30,366 bases of DNA from positions 1 through 30,366 of the forward strand of contig CALFIA010000187.1 of the NCBI GenBank assembly GCA_937876275.1, in the 5' to 3' direction. The DNA is from an uncultured Actinomycetes bacterium. Its GTDB lineage: Bacteria; Actinomycetota; Actinomycetes; S36-B12. Under the pieces are notes generated by a model. That model was given only the letters and a program-made list of their open reading frames with translations, did not search any database and was not told where the DNA came from. The translations under genes were made by a program, and so were the position numbers. Positions 7,075-14,528 of this stretch are shown here, piece after piece (position 1 is the first letter of the stretch; every line of letters begins with the position of its first letter).

Positions 7075-7692
7075 CTATCCGGCCTGATTGCGCATACCGC
7101 CTACGAAGCCCTTGAGCTGATCGAGGAACTGCTGCTGATCACTCGAGAGACCCTTGCCGCTCTGCAACTGGTTCAAGAAGTCCTGAATTCCGGCGCCGGG
7201 GCCTTGCATCATCGGACCACTCTGCTGACCACCCATCATTCCGTCACCGGGGCCTTGCATCATCGGACCACCAGGCTGACCACCTTGCTGGCCAAATGGT
7301 GGCTGGCCCTGCTGACCGCCGAACATCTGACCGCCCTGCTGGCCGTCTCGCTGTCCGCCACCCGACCAGTTGTCACCGTCAGGATCAATGCCGCGCTGGC
7401 CGTCCATCATCGGACCGCCGCCCTGCTGACCGTCCTGCTGGCCGTTGCGATCAGCCGAGACAGTGAGAGTTGCCTCGCGATGGTTTCTGCCATCGTGATT
7501 GCCGATTGTGTAGCCAATGACGCCTGCGCCAAGGATCACCACGGCGCCCACGACAGCGGAAACCCCTGCGAGTACGACGGTGCGTACACCGCTGCTCTTG
7601 GAGGCCGGCGCTGGCGCTGGCGCGATTGGTGCGCTCACCGGAGCGGGTACCGGCTCCTGCGGCGTGGTCATGTCATTGGTGTTGTCAGCCAT
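7075..7692 (-). CDS. Single-pass membrane protein with Gln/Gly/Met-rich repeat domain
   Basis: 205 residues. The N-terminus (about 1-34) is acidic, then Pro/Ala-rich. One transmembrane helix follows (about 37-66, VVLAGVSAVVGAVVILGAGVIGYTIG). The outer part is low complexity: QQGGQPGGPMMQGPG with a 17-residue unit repeated (GPMMQGPGDGMMGGQQS then GPMMQGPGAG). The C-terminus, DFLNQLQSGKGLSSDQQQFLDQLKGF, is predicted helical and repeats an FLxQL motif. The start is supported by GAGGAGAAATCACT before ATG 7692. No family was recognised; similar low-complexity single-pass proteins are common in actinobacteria and poorly studied. It lies 85 bp downstream of the membrane sulfatase gene on the same strand, perhaps as a separate unit. 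Confidence 0.7.
   Translation of the reverse strand: MADNTNDMTTPQEPVPAPVSAPIAPAPAPASKSSGVRTVVLAGVSAVVGAVVILGAGVIGYTIGNHDGRNHREATLTVSADRNGQQDGQQGGGPMMDGQRGIDPDGDNWSGGGQRDGQQGGQMFGGQQGQPPFGQQGGQPGGPMMQGPGDGMMGGQQSGPMMQGPGAGIQDFLNQLQSGKGLSSDQQQFLDQLKGFVGGMRNQAG
7196..7271. repeat. Tandem 25-bp direct repeat pair within the Q-rich gene
   Basis: The same 25 bases (beginning CCGGGGCCTTGCATCATCGG) occur at 7196-7220 and 7247-7271. The 51-bp period matches 17 codons and codes for the GPMMQGPG unit. A weaker third copy coding GGPMMDGQ lies near 7400. Confidence 0.85.
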
Positions 7693-7777
7693 AGTGATTT
7701 CTCCTCGTGGTGAAGGTTCGTGCCTCCACTATGACGAACGCAGATCAGTAATTGACCCTGCGAGTGTTAAGGGAATG

Positions 7778-9793
7778 TCAGGAAGCGGCTACAGCGCAGA
7801 AGACTCCGTAGTCATCGGACTTCGGGACGATTGCCCAGCCCCTGGTCGTGGCACCCGTGGCCTGGCGACCTTGCTCCCAGATGACCGATCCGCTCACCAC
7901 GCCATTGCCGGTAATCAAGCCTGGCTTGGTGCCATCGCAGAGCTTGGTTGGGCGGTCAATGACGAGCAACTGCAACGTGGAATCTCCAGGAAGCGCATTC
8001 ACGCTTGCGGAGTCGACGCTGACATACCCGGCAGGCACCGACTTTCCGATCAGGCTCGCATCAATGCCGATGGCGAACGGATGCTTCGGATCGGGAGGCG
8101 AGAGATCGTCCTGAGTCCAGGGATCGTGCTCGGGAGCACCGGAATAGACCCACGGGGTGGCCACGCCGCCGGCGACCGTGCTGAACACCGGCGGCTCCGC
8201 CGGGTCGCTGGTCAGGCTGGGCGCCAAGGTCAGGTTCGAGGATGGAGTCGCGCCCGCAGTCTCGAGGACCGTTCGCGCGATCTGCCCGGTCGATCGCGGC
8301 GCGGTCACGACCTTCGGGCTTGTCTGATGGGGGTCCTTGACCATGAGCGGCACGTGCGCAATCTCCGACCAACGCTGCTCGAGGGTGTCACCAACTCGGC
8401 GATCGATCGTGGTCGACATCGTGGCGCCGTGGTCGGCAGTAAACACGATCATCGTGTTATCCATCAGGTTGTTCTGCTCGAGATAGTCGAGCAGTTGGCC
8501 AAGCTGGCGATCCATGTCGATGGCAGCGTTGGCCCACAGGCGTCGTTCGATCGACTCGAGTTCAGGTGAGGTGTAGAGCCCCGCTTTATCGCTTCCGACC
8601 ATGTGCGCGCCTTCGACGACAGGGAGCGTGGCGGGATAGATCAGCTTGCCCTCGCGATCAACTGCCCAGGGAGCGTGGGTACGGATGGTGTGCCATAGCG
8701 CGAAGAACGGAGCATCAGGGCTTGCCTTGCGAACTGAGTCGATTCCGCTGATCGCCTTACCGACGGTGTGACCCTCGGCGTTATCGCCGAACTCATCACC
8801 ACCGCTCCAGAAGTCACGCCACTTTCCGTCAAGCTCAGGGAAGGCATTGCTGAACGGCGGGGCTAAGGCGACTCGACCGGCGACAGCAGCTGTGTCCTTG
8901 GCGAAATTGACGAAACGAGTGATCGCACTCGTCTCCTGGTCATTACCCACGCTTGCACAATCATTGGTATCGCACTCGAAGTGATAGATCGGCGACTCCA
9001 TCACTACGGAGTACTCCGAACCAAGACCGGGCACGATTCCGATGCCCGCGCGCACCTTGTCCATCCGATCACTACCGACCTTCGGAACGTCAGCGATGCC
9101 GTTCAGCTGAGCCGGGACCGCGTAATCGGTGTAGTTAGCGGCTGAGTAGGCGTGCGTGTACGTGGTCGACACCTTCTGCAGCCGCTGAAGGTTGGGAAAC
9201 TCCGAACGCACCGCACCTGCTTGATCCATGACCAAGGGGTACTGGAGCTCATCGGAGATCACCCAGACCACATTCGGCCGCTGCGGGTCAGCCCTGAAGG
9301 CCAGCTCATTGGCGGTGGATGGCACTCCTCCGACGAGAGTGAGTACCAGCGGAACCGCGGCAGCGCCTGCCGCGAAGAGCATGAGGATCAGGCCCATGGT
9401 GATGCGGCGGGAAAGTTCGGTGAGCACCAGCGCGAGGGCAAGCCCGAAAATCGGTCCGAGCACTGGAGCCGAGGACAGGAAGGATCGCGAGAGCAGATTG
9501 CCCAGTAGGAACCAGGTGGAGAGCAGCATGATCGTCGAGGCCGTGATGTCGAACGCCCGGGCACTCGCCTTGCGACGAATCAGCGTGAAGATCCCGAAGA
9601 GGATCAGCCAGAGGCCGATGATCGCGATCAGCAGCACGACCAGCCACGCAATAGCCGAGACTCCGTGAGCCGCGAAGAAGACTTGATTGCTCGCGATCTT
9701 CTCATTCGAGGGGATGACGATGACGAGAATGAACGGGGCAAGGATCCACGCGGCCGTATCGCGTGCGCTCAGATTGCGCCGTTCACGGAGCAT
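7778..9793 (-). CDS. Membrane-anchored sulfatase/LTA-synthase-like phosphotransferase
   Basis: 671 residues. The N-terminal third has about four or five membrane helices (for example 14-28, 44-71, 84-100, 108-125, 132-155). The C-terminal two thirds form an alkaline-phosphatase-superfamily domain: RPNVVWVISDE with D181 as metal ligand, ANYTDYAVPAQLNG with Thr222 in the nucleophile position, RTHAPW with His373, and IVFTADHG with D454/H455. A threonine rather than a sulfatase-type CxPxR supports phosphoglycerol/phosphoethanolamine-transferase chemistry on an envelope glycan or lipid outside the membrane (family inference). The ATG at 9793 comes one base after the stop of the methyltransferase gene, so the two are almost certainly one operon. 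Exact donor and acceptor are unknown. Confidence 0.82.
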   Translation of the reverse strand: MLRERRNLSARDTAAWILAPFILVIVIPSNEKIASNQVFFAAHGVSAIAWLVVLLIAIIGLWLILFGIFTLIRRKASARAFDITASTIMLLSTWFLLGNLLSRSFLSSAPVLGPIFGLALALVLTELSRRITMGLILMLFAAGAAAVPLVLTLVGGVPSTANELAFRADPQRPNVVWVISDELQYPLVMDQAGAVRSEFPNLQRLQKVSTTYTHAYSAANYTDYAVPAQLNGIADVPKVGSDRMDKVRAGIGIVPGLGSEYSVVMESPIYHFECDTNDCASVGNDQETSAITRFVNFAKDTAAVAGRVALAPPFSNAFPELDGKWRDFWSGGDEFGDNAEGHTVGKAISGIDSVRKASPDAPFFALWHTIRTHAPWAVDREGKLIYPATLPVVEGAHMVGSDKAGLYTSPELESIERRLWANAAIDMDRQLGQLLDYLEQNNLMDNTMIVFTADHGATMSTTIDRRVGDTLEQRWSEIAHVPLMVKDPHQTSPKVVTAPRSTGQIARTVLETAGATPSSNLTLAPSLTSDPAEPPVFSTVAGGVATPWVYSGAPEHDPWTQDDLSPPDPKHPFAIGIDASLIGKSVPAGYVSVDSASVNALPGDSTLQLLVIDRPTKLCDGTKPGLITGNGVVSGSVIWEQGRQATGATTRGWAIVPKSDDYGVFCAVAAS

Positions 9794-9794
9794 G

Positions 9795-11228
9795 TCAGTT
9801 CCAGGCGTTGACGACGACGCGGGTGGCCGAGGTGGTGCCTACTTCATCAACGTGGGTGAATCGCGCGCGTAGTGCGTCGAGAAGCGCCGTCGTGGAGTAG
9901 TCACCGCTCCAGTTCGGGATCTGACTCAAGAGAAGACGCACCTTCTCGTCTTCTTCGGTTGCGAACTCGATCTGCACCGGAGCACCGAAACGGGCCAAGG
10001 CTTCAATAGCGAAAGGCATCGGTGTGCCCTGGGTGATGACGACGTGATGCAGAACTGCTTGGCAGATGACTGCGGTGGGATGCACCCGAGAGAGGTACGA
10101 GGCGAACTCTGCATCGAGCAGGCCGGAAGCAGGGCTGAGATTCGTGATGTCGCCGAGAATCGGAGTGATGCGCCCGGCGAGATCAGCATTGGTCGAGACT
10201 CCGGCATAGAGCACGTCGAGTGCACCGGCATCTGCGTCCATCACGATGACGTTGGCATGTGCGTCACGTACGAGACGAGATGCCGTGAATCCGTCATTGC
10301 CGCCGACGTCGAGCACAAGGCGCTCGCGCCCGGGGAAAGCGTTGATGAAATCGGCCGCGAACGCAGACTTCCGAGTGAGGTCGCTTTCCTCGTAATGCTC
10401 GCGCGAGCCGTAACCGACCCACGTGGTGGCATGCGCCTTTCCGTGCAGCTTGCCGATCTGCTTCGCCAGGCGCTTGGTCAGACCTTTTGTGGCCGAGAGC
10501 GCAAGGTCACGATTCTTATTTGCTTCACCGGCGAATTGAGTTTCGCTGGGTGCTTTTGAGGTCGGACGAGTCGTGGCCTGCAGTAGAAGCAGGGAGAAAC
10601 TGCGTCGCTTGCCCTTGGGGAGCAACTGACGCGCGGCGTCGGAGCGGAGCCCGCGATGGCGTGAGAGCTGCCACGCATCGGCGGCGGTGACGTGATCGCC
10701 GGAACCAACGGCAAGCGGGTTGATGAAGTGCTCGATGAATTGACGTGATGCGTTCCATGACGGGTTCGGGCGCCAGGCCTCGATGGAACCGATGTCAATG
10801 AATCGCGGAGTCAATCCATCAAATTGCACGTTGAACGCTGATGCGTCCTTGAGATCGAGACCGATGTCGAGCAAGCGCATACGCAGGTTGAGCGTGAGTT
10901 GGGCCGCCGATTCGAGTAATGAATTCGGCCACTCCCATGGATACGTGATTACCTCGACCGTATCGACGCGGAAGACACGGGAGTCTGCTTTCGACTCACG
11001 GCCGGCACTACGCGCGAATGCCTCGAGCACACGAGCCGCATGCTCCCCTTCGACACGGTCGAAGGGGACGATCGCTCGCTCGGCGATCAGCGTGTCGTAA
11101 AGCGCGGAGTCACGAAGGGTGTTGATGGCCTCGGCAGATGCCGGGCTCGCAATTCGGTACCAGGTGCCGTCGTGGAGGAAGGCAGCGTTCTCGGGATCGC
11201 GAAAGCTCGCCGTGGGCTGCGAGCTCAC
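9795..11228 (-). CDS. Kinase-like/class I SAM methyltransferase fusion protein
   Basis: 477 residues from GTG 11228, whose GTGA overlaps the TGA of the preceding small membrane gene; I prefer this to the open frame from 11309, which would overlap that gene. The C-terminal half is a class I methyltransferase: RLVLDVGGNDGFTASRLV (303-320, SAM loop), VIVMDADAGALDVL (327-340, acidic ribose ligand), then ILGDITNL and AVICQAVLHHV. The N-terminal half contains LKDASAFNVQFDGLTPRFID (127-146), which has the spacing of a protein- or sugar-kinase catalytic loop and DFG: D128, N133, D145 with IGS. No Gly-rich loop or VAIK lysine is obvious, so catalysis by that part is doubtful. With the neighbouring sulfatase it probably modifies an envelope polymer. 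Confidence 0.78.
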   Translation of the reverse strand: MSSQPTASFRDPENAAFLHDGTWYRIASPASAEAINTLRDSALYDTLIAERAIVPFDRVEGEHAARVLEAFARSAGRESKADSRVFRVDTVEVITYPWEWPNSLLESAAQLTLNLRMRLLDIGLDLKDASAFNVQFDGLTPRFIDIGSIEAWRPNPSWNASRQFIEHFINPLAVGSGDHVTAADAWQLSRHRGLRSDAARQLLPKGKRRSFSLLLLQATTRPTSKAPSETQFAGEANKNRDLALSATKGLTKRLAKQIGKLHGKAHATTWVGYGSREHYEESDLTRKSAFAADFINAFPGRERLVLDVGGNDGFTASRLVRDAHANVIVMDADAGALDVLYAGVSTNADLAGRITPILGDITNLSPASGLLDAEFASYLSRVHPTAVICQAVLHHVVITQGTPMPFAIEALARFGAPVQIEFATEEDEKVRLLLSQIPNWSGDYSTTALLDALRARFTHVDEVGTTSATRVVVNAWN

Positions 11229-11410
11229 TTCTCGGTAGGTGCCGACTCGGTGGCTTCCACAATCACCGAGGGCGTCTTGGCGGGGCCACGGCCACGGATC
11301 TGTGCCCACTTCGAGCGGATGAAGAACCAGATGCCCGCGGCACCACTGGCGATGGCAGCCAGCAGGTAGGAACCCGTTCCGGCGTCGATGTATCCGACGG
11401 TCTTCAGCAT
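11225..11410 (-). CDS. Small YIDxGTGS membrane protein
   Basis: 61 residues. It starts MLKTVGYIDAGTGSYLLAAI, continues through one membrane helix (about 15-31), then a basic patch RSKWAQIRGRG and an acidic tail. The YIDPGTGS-like motif before a single helix is known from short uncharacterised proteins found near sulfatases and methyltransferases. A ribosome site AAGAGGTGA precedes the ATG by six bases. The stop overlaps the GTG start of the methyltransferase by 4 nt, so it leads this operon. Role unknown; it may scaffold the membrane sulfatase. Confidence 0.75.
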   Translation of the reverse strand: MLKTVGYIDAGTGSYLLAAIASGAAGIWFFIRSKWAQIRGRGPAKTPSVIVEATESAPTEK

Positions 11411-11457
11411 CTGTTCACCTCTTGGTTGAGTGCGCGTAACCCTGAGCGTACAGGCAG

Positions 11458-12126
11458 GTGCAGACTGTGCGGGTGCAGTCGTCCCCCATGAGAAGCCCCC
11501 GCAGCTGGGGGATCCTCATTCTCGGCACGGTCTGCGCCGGTATTGCCGTGGCTTTGCTCCTGGATTCTGCCTTTGGGGTGGCCCCGGTTGATGCGGTGTT
11601 CTCGGGAATCAGCCGCATGACCGGCATCAGCGTGGGTACTGCCCTCATCGCGGCCTGCATCGTTCTCGTCCTCGTCGCATGGGCGCTTGGAGTAAAGCCA
11701 GGCCTCGGCACGGTGATCTCGTTCTTCGGCATTGGACTGACCGTGGATGCTACGACCTGGGTTCTCGAGGCAACGGGCTGGAGTGTCACCGACAACTCCT
11801 GGCCGCTACGTCTCCTGGTGTGGCTCCTGGCTGCACCATTGCTGGGTTTTGCAGCCGCGTGCATGTATTCGAGCGGGCTCGGAGCAAGCCCTTACGACCT
11901 GTTCGTGCAGTCGCTGGGGCGATTCCACCTGTCGATTCCGGTGGCCAGGGTGATCATCGACGGCGCCATGCTCGTGGTGGCCTTCGTCATTGGAGGGGCG
12001 TGGGGCCTGGGCACGGTGGGCCTGATGCTGGCTATTCCCCTATTCCTGAAGCTCTTCTTGCCCCTTGTAGGCCGCTTCGCACCGCACCAGTCATTCGAGC
12101 ATCCCTCCCGCTCCACTAATAGTTGA
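11458..12126 (+). CDS. YczE/YitT-like integral membrane protein
   Basis: Up to 222 residues with five or six hydrophobic segments. It has the family's internal pattern: GTVCAGIAVALLLDSAFGVAP in the first helix, GISVGTALI, KPGLGTVISFFGIGLTVD, then MYSSGLGASPYDLF, and ends GGAWGLGTVGLMLAIPLFLKL. YczE-like proteins are membrane proteins of unknown activity, some linked to surfactin production or transport. The frame opens with GTG at 11458; GTGs at 11467 and 11473 and ATG at 11488 (MRSPRSWGIL) are alternatives. I give the longest, with low confidence in the exact start. Divergent from the small membrane gene, 47 bp away. The stop TGA overlaps the -35 box of the next gene's promoter. Confidence 0.75.
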   Translation: MQTVRVQSSPMRSPRSWGILILGTVCAGIAVALLLDSAFGVAPVDAVFSGISRMTGISVGTALIAACIVLVLVAWALGVKPGLGTVISFFGIGLTVDATTWVLEATGWSVTDNSWPLRLLVWLLAAPLLGFAAACMYSSGLGASPYDLFVQSLGRFHLSIPVARVIIDGAMLVVAFVIGGAWGLGTVGLMLAIPLFLKLFLPLVGRFAPHQSFEHPSRSTNS

Positions 12127-12151
12127 CAGTTCAACTAATAAAGCGGATACT
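12123..12151 (+). promoter_or_regulatory. Strong vegetative-type promoter for the dioxygenase gene
   Basis: TTGACA (12123-12128), a 17-bp spacer, then GATACT (12146-12151). Six bases later comes ATG 12158, so the start site falls on the initiator codon and the mRNA is leaderless. The -35 box overlaps the stop codon of the upstream YczE-like gene. This is the best match to a sigma-70 consensus in the window. Confidence 0.8.
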
Positions 12152-12157
12152 CGTCCT

Positions 12158-12946
12158 ATGAGTACCGCGCCTGACCGCATGCCCGCCCTGTTCCTCGGCC
12201 ACGGCGCTCCTCCCCTGCTCGATGACCGGCTCTGGACCTCCCAGCTCGCCGCCTGGGCCGGCGAGCTCCCGACGCCCACGGCAATCCTGATCGTCTCCGC
12301 CCACTGGGAGCAGGCGCCGATGAGCCTGTCAGCACCTGGCGCCGCGACTCCGGTGATCTACGACTTCGGCGGATTTGATCCCAAGTACTACGCCATGACG
12401 TACGACACCCCTGATGCGTCGGCACTCTCGGCCCTCGTCACGTCAGTGATGCCCGATGGCATGACCGTGCACCAGCACCAGACCCGCGGTCTCGATCACG
12501 GCGCGTGGGTGCCGCTGAAGGTGATGTATCCCGCTAGCGATATTCCCGTACTTCAACTCTCACTTCCCACCCATGATCCACAGACCCTCATGGAGATCGG
12601 ACGTCGACTTCAGCCATTGCGCGATACTGGAGTTCTCATCATCGGCTCGGGATTCCTCACACACGGACTTCCTTACCTGCGTGACTGGAGCACCAACGCC
12701 ACGCCACCGGGCTGGTCCGTCGACTTCGACCTGTGGGCGCACGAGGCCATGGCGCGTGGCGATCTCGACACGTTGATGGACTACCGCAATCAGGCTCCTG
12801 GAATGCCGTACGCGCATCCGACCGTCGAGCATCTCTCACCGCTCTTCGTGGCCCTTGGCGCAGCCAGCATTCCCGATAGTGCACCAACGGTGACTATCGA
12901 CGGATACTTTTATGGTCTGGCAAAGCGATCGATTCAAATCGCCTAA
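12158..12946 (+). CDS. DODA-type extradiol ring-cleavage dioxygenase (LigB/YgiD family)
   Basis: 262 residues, the usual length for the class III extradiol family that opens catechols such as DOPA. The metal and catalytic histidines can be placed: H15 in FLGHGAPPL, H49 in SAHWE, H114 in LDHGAWVPL, H169 in GSGFLTHGLP, and H220/H225 in AHPTVEHLSPLF. The pattern YDFGGFDP (68-75) is also typical. Two positions differ from most relatives: GHGAP instead of GHGSP, and THGL instead of xHNL. The substrate may be an aromatic diol, but the family also has members with no proven activity. Transcribed from its own strong promoter as a leaderless mRNA. The PPK2 gene follows 14 bp later and is likely co-transcribed. 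Confidence 0.88.
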   Translation: MSTAPDRMPALFLGHGAPPLLDDRLWTSQLAAWAGELPTPTAILIVSAHWEQAPMSLSAPGAATPVIYDFGGFDPKYYAMTYDTPDASALSALVTSVMPDGMTVHQHQTRGLDHGAWVPLKVMYPASDIPVLQLSLPTHDPQTLMEIGRRLQPLRDTGVLIIGSGFLTHGLPYLRDWSTNATPPGWSVDFDLWAHEAMARGDLDTLMDYRNQAPGMPYAHPTVEHLSPLFVALGAASIPDSAPTVTIDGYFYGLAKRSIQIA

Positions 12947-12960
12947 CGAAGGGCTCGCCG

Positions 12961-13791
12961 ATGGGATCCAACGCCGAACGCAAGGATCCAACGACCGATC
13001 GGCTGCCGAAGAAGGTGTACGAAGACGAGCTATACCGCTTGCAGGCCGAGTTAGTGAAGCTTCAGGAATGGGTTCGCCTCGAGGGCTTACGCGTAGTTGT
13101 GCTCTTCGAAGGTCGCGACGCAGCCGGCAAGGGCTCTGCAATCAAGCGAGTTACCGAGTACCTCAACCCCCGAGTTGCCCAGATCGTCGCGCTGCCCACG
13201 CCAACTGAACGTCAACGCACGCAGTGGTATTTCCAGCGCTACGTCGATCACCTTCCCGCCGCGGGAGAGATCAGGCTGTTCGATCGCTCCTGGTACAACC
13301 GAGCCGGAGTCGAGCACGTCATGGGCTTCTGCACTTCAGAGGAGTACCGACGATTCCTGCAGCAGACACCGATCTTTGAACGACTCCTGATCGAGGACGG
13401 AATCATCCTGCGCAAGTACTGGTTCAGCGTGAGCGACGCCGAGCAGGAACGACGCTTCAAGTCGCGACTCGATGATCCGATGAGGCAATGGAAACTCTCG
13501 CCGATGGATCTCGAGTCCATTAGTCGCTGGGAGGACTACTCGCGAGCGAAGGACGAGATGTTCGTGCACACCGACATCCCGGAATCACCATGGTTTGTCG
13601 TGGAGGCTGACGATAAGCGGCGCGCACGCATCAACATGATCCATCACCTGCTGTCAACGATTCCCTATGAGCAAGTCATGCGCCCGCCGCTTGAACTGCC
13701 GCATCGACCGAAGTCCAGTGGTTACGAGCGTCCGCCGAGGGATCTCAACAACTACGTGCCGGATTTTGCCGCAAGCCTGCTGACGGACTGA
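12961..13791 (+). CDS. ppk2: Polyphosphate kinase 2 (PPK2)
   Basis: 276 residues forming one PPK2 domain. Walker A is EGRDAAGKG (50-58), the RTQWYFQRYVDHLP region (86-99) follows, and Walker B-type FDRSWYNRAGVE (107-118) is intact. The lid region has KLSPMDLESISRWEDYSRAKDEMF. PPK2 enzymes transfer phosphate between polyphosphate and nucleotides in the cytoplasm; the single-domain form of this size usually phosphorylates NDPs (class I), though class is inferred and not proven here. GAAGGG lies seven bases before ATG 12961. Co-directional with the dioxygenase 14 bp upstream; it ends three bases from the convergent bldC gene. Confidence 0.92.
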   Translation: MGSNAERKDPTTDRLPKKVYEDELYRLQAELVKLQEWVRLEGLRVVVLFEGRDAAGKGSAIKRVTEYLNPRVAQIVALPTPTERQRTQWYFQRYVDHLPAAGEIRLFDRSWYNRAGVEHVMGFCTSEEYRRFLQQTPIFERLLIEDGIILRKYWFSVSDAEQERRFKSRLDDPMRQWKLSPMDLESISRWEDYSRAKDEMFVHTDIPESPWFVVEADDKRRARINMIHHLLSTIPYEQVMRPPLELPHRPKSSGYERPPRDLNNYVPDFAASLLTD

Positions 13792-13794
13792 GGA

Positions 13795-13998
13795 TCAGAG
13801 TTCGCCGCTGCGACCTGGCGCGTGACTCTCCAGAAGTGCGTACACCTCGCTGGCGCGGTAGCGGCGATGGCCACCGAGAGTGCGAATGCTCGCCAACTTG
13901 CCGGCCTTGGCCCAGCGGGTGACCGTCTTGGGATCGACGCGAAAGAGGGCTGCGACCTCAGAGGGGGTGAGCAACTGCTCGGACTCTGGCCCGGCCAT
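13795..13998 (-). CDS. bldC: BldC-type MerR-like DNA-binding regulator
   Basis: 67 residues starting MAGPESEQLLTPSEVAALFR. The core VDPKTVTRWAKAGKLASIRT and LGGHRRYRASEV is nearly identical to Streptomyces BldC, a single-domain MerR-like protein that binds DNA as head-to-tail oligomers and holds back development. The start at 13998 is set by GGGAGGAAG six bases upstream and by the family length; a longer open frame to 14079 is unlikely. In a bacterium of unknown habit it may control other stress or growth genes. It is convergent with ppk2 and divergent from DUF3073, with a 305-bp region between that may hold its own operator. Confidence 0.92.
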   Translation of the reverse strand: MAGPESEQLLTPSEVAALFRVDPKTVTRWAKAGKLASIRTLGGHRRYRASEVYALLESHAPGRSGEL

Positions 13999-14303
13999 GA
14001 GCTTCCTCCCCACTCCACTAGGTGCTACTTGTGGCTTCGTGAACCGTCGTACTGTCCCATCCTGGTGGTAGCGCGGCAAGCGTAAACGGCCGATTTACCG
14101 TGTTTTTCCAAGCTTTCCGGCCGTTTTTCGGTCCTACCGAGGCTGGAGTCCGAAATGTCCGTTCCTGTCATCCCGGACCGGATAGCCGCTGTCTAGGGCG
14201 CCAGGTAGACTTACGATCAGTGACGCGCGGCGGCCCCGGGGCTACTGCGCGAGTTCCGTCCAATACGTACCGGGGCGATGGCCCCGAATAAGGGGGTCGA
14301 GCC
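13999..14303. promoter_or_regulatory. 305-bp divergent regulatory region between bldC and DUF3073
   Basis: No coding sequence. On the plus strand TAGACT (14206-14211) followed directly by TACGAT (14212-14217) are candidate -10 boxes for DUF3073, leaving a leader of about 80 nt. An AT-richer core at 14084-14130 holds an inverted repeat. Near the DUF3073 start, CGGGGC-GATG-GCCCCG can form a hairpin just before the ribosome site AAGGGGG. No good -35 was found for either gene. Confidence 0.45.
14084..14126. repeat. Inverted repeat AAACGGCCG ... CGGCCGTTT
   Basis: Nine-base arms at 14084-14092 and 14118-14126 are exact reverse complements, separated by 25 bases that include GATTTACC. It lies about 90 bp upstream of bldC. 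It could be an operator or a cruciform-type site. Confidence 0.5.
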
Positions 14304-14504
14304 ATGGGGCGCGGCCGGGCCAAGGCGAAGCAGACCAAGGTTGCCCGCGAGCTTAAGTACGGTGGTCCGCAGACAGATTTCGATCGTCTGCAGGCCGAGC
14401 TCGGCGGAGGAAGCAGCTCGTACACCAGCACGAGTGTCGACACCGATGATGTCGACGACGAAGACGATCCCTACGCCAAGTACCTCGACGACGAAGACAA
14501 GTAG
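14304..14504 (+). CDS. DUF3073 family protein
   Basis: 66 residues. The N-terminus MGRGRAKAKQTKVARELKY is the diagnostic basic block of the actinobacterial DUF3073 family, followed by DFDRLQAEL. The C-terminal half is acidic and disordered-looking (DTDDVDDEDDPYAKYLDDED), also typical. Function unknown; the basic-then-acidic layout suggests binding to nucleic acid or ribosome (inference). In mycobacteria and relatives this gene sits beside purM in convergent orientation, exactly as here (purM ends 15 bp away). AAGGGGG precedes the ATG. Confidence 0.92.
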   Translation: MGRGRAKAKQTKVARELKYGGPQTDFDRLQAELGGGSSSYTSTSVDTDDVDDEDDPYAKYLDDEDK

Positions 14505-14513
14505 TTCCGGCCT

Positions 14514-14528
14514 GCGCTGCTACAGCGC
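14514..14528. terminator. Short hairpin between convergent DUF3073 and purM
   Basis: GCGCTG-CTA-CAGCGC forms a six-base stem overlapping the end of purM and following the DUF3073 stop. It has no T-tract and is short, so it is at best a weak bidirectional terminator. Confidence 0.35.

Noticed and set aside
7517..8569. 350-codon plus-strand ORF
   Set aside because: It lies antisense to the sulfatase-fold and Q-rich genes, has no domain resemblance, and is a GC-rich shadow frame.
11229..11309. Longer methyltransferase start
   Set aside because: It would overlap the small membrane gene by 85 bp; the GTGA overlap at 11228 is the usual coupled start.
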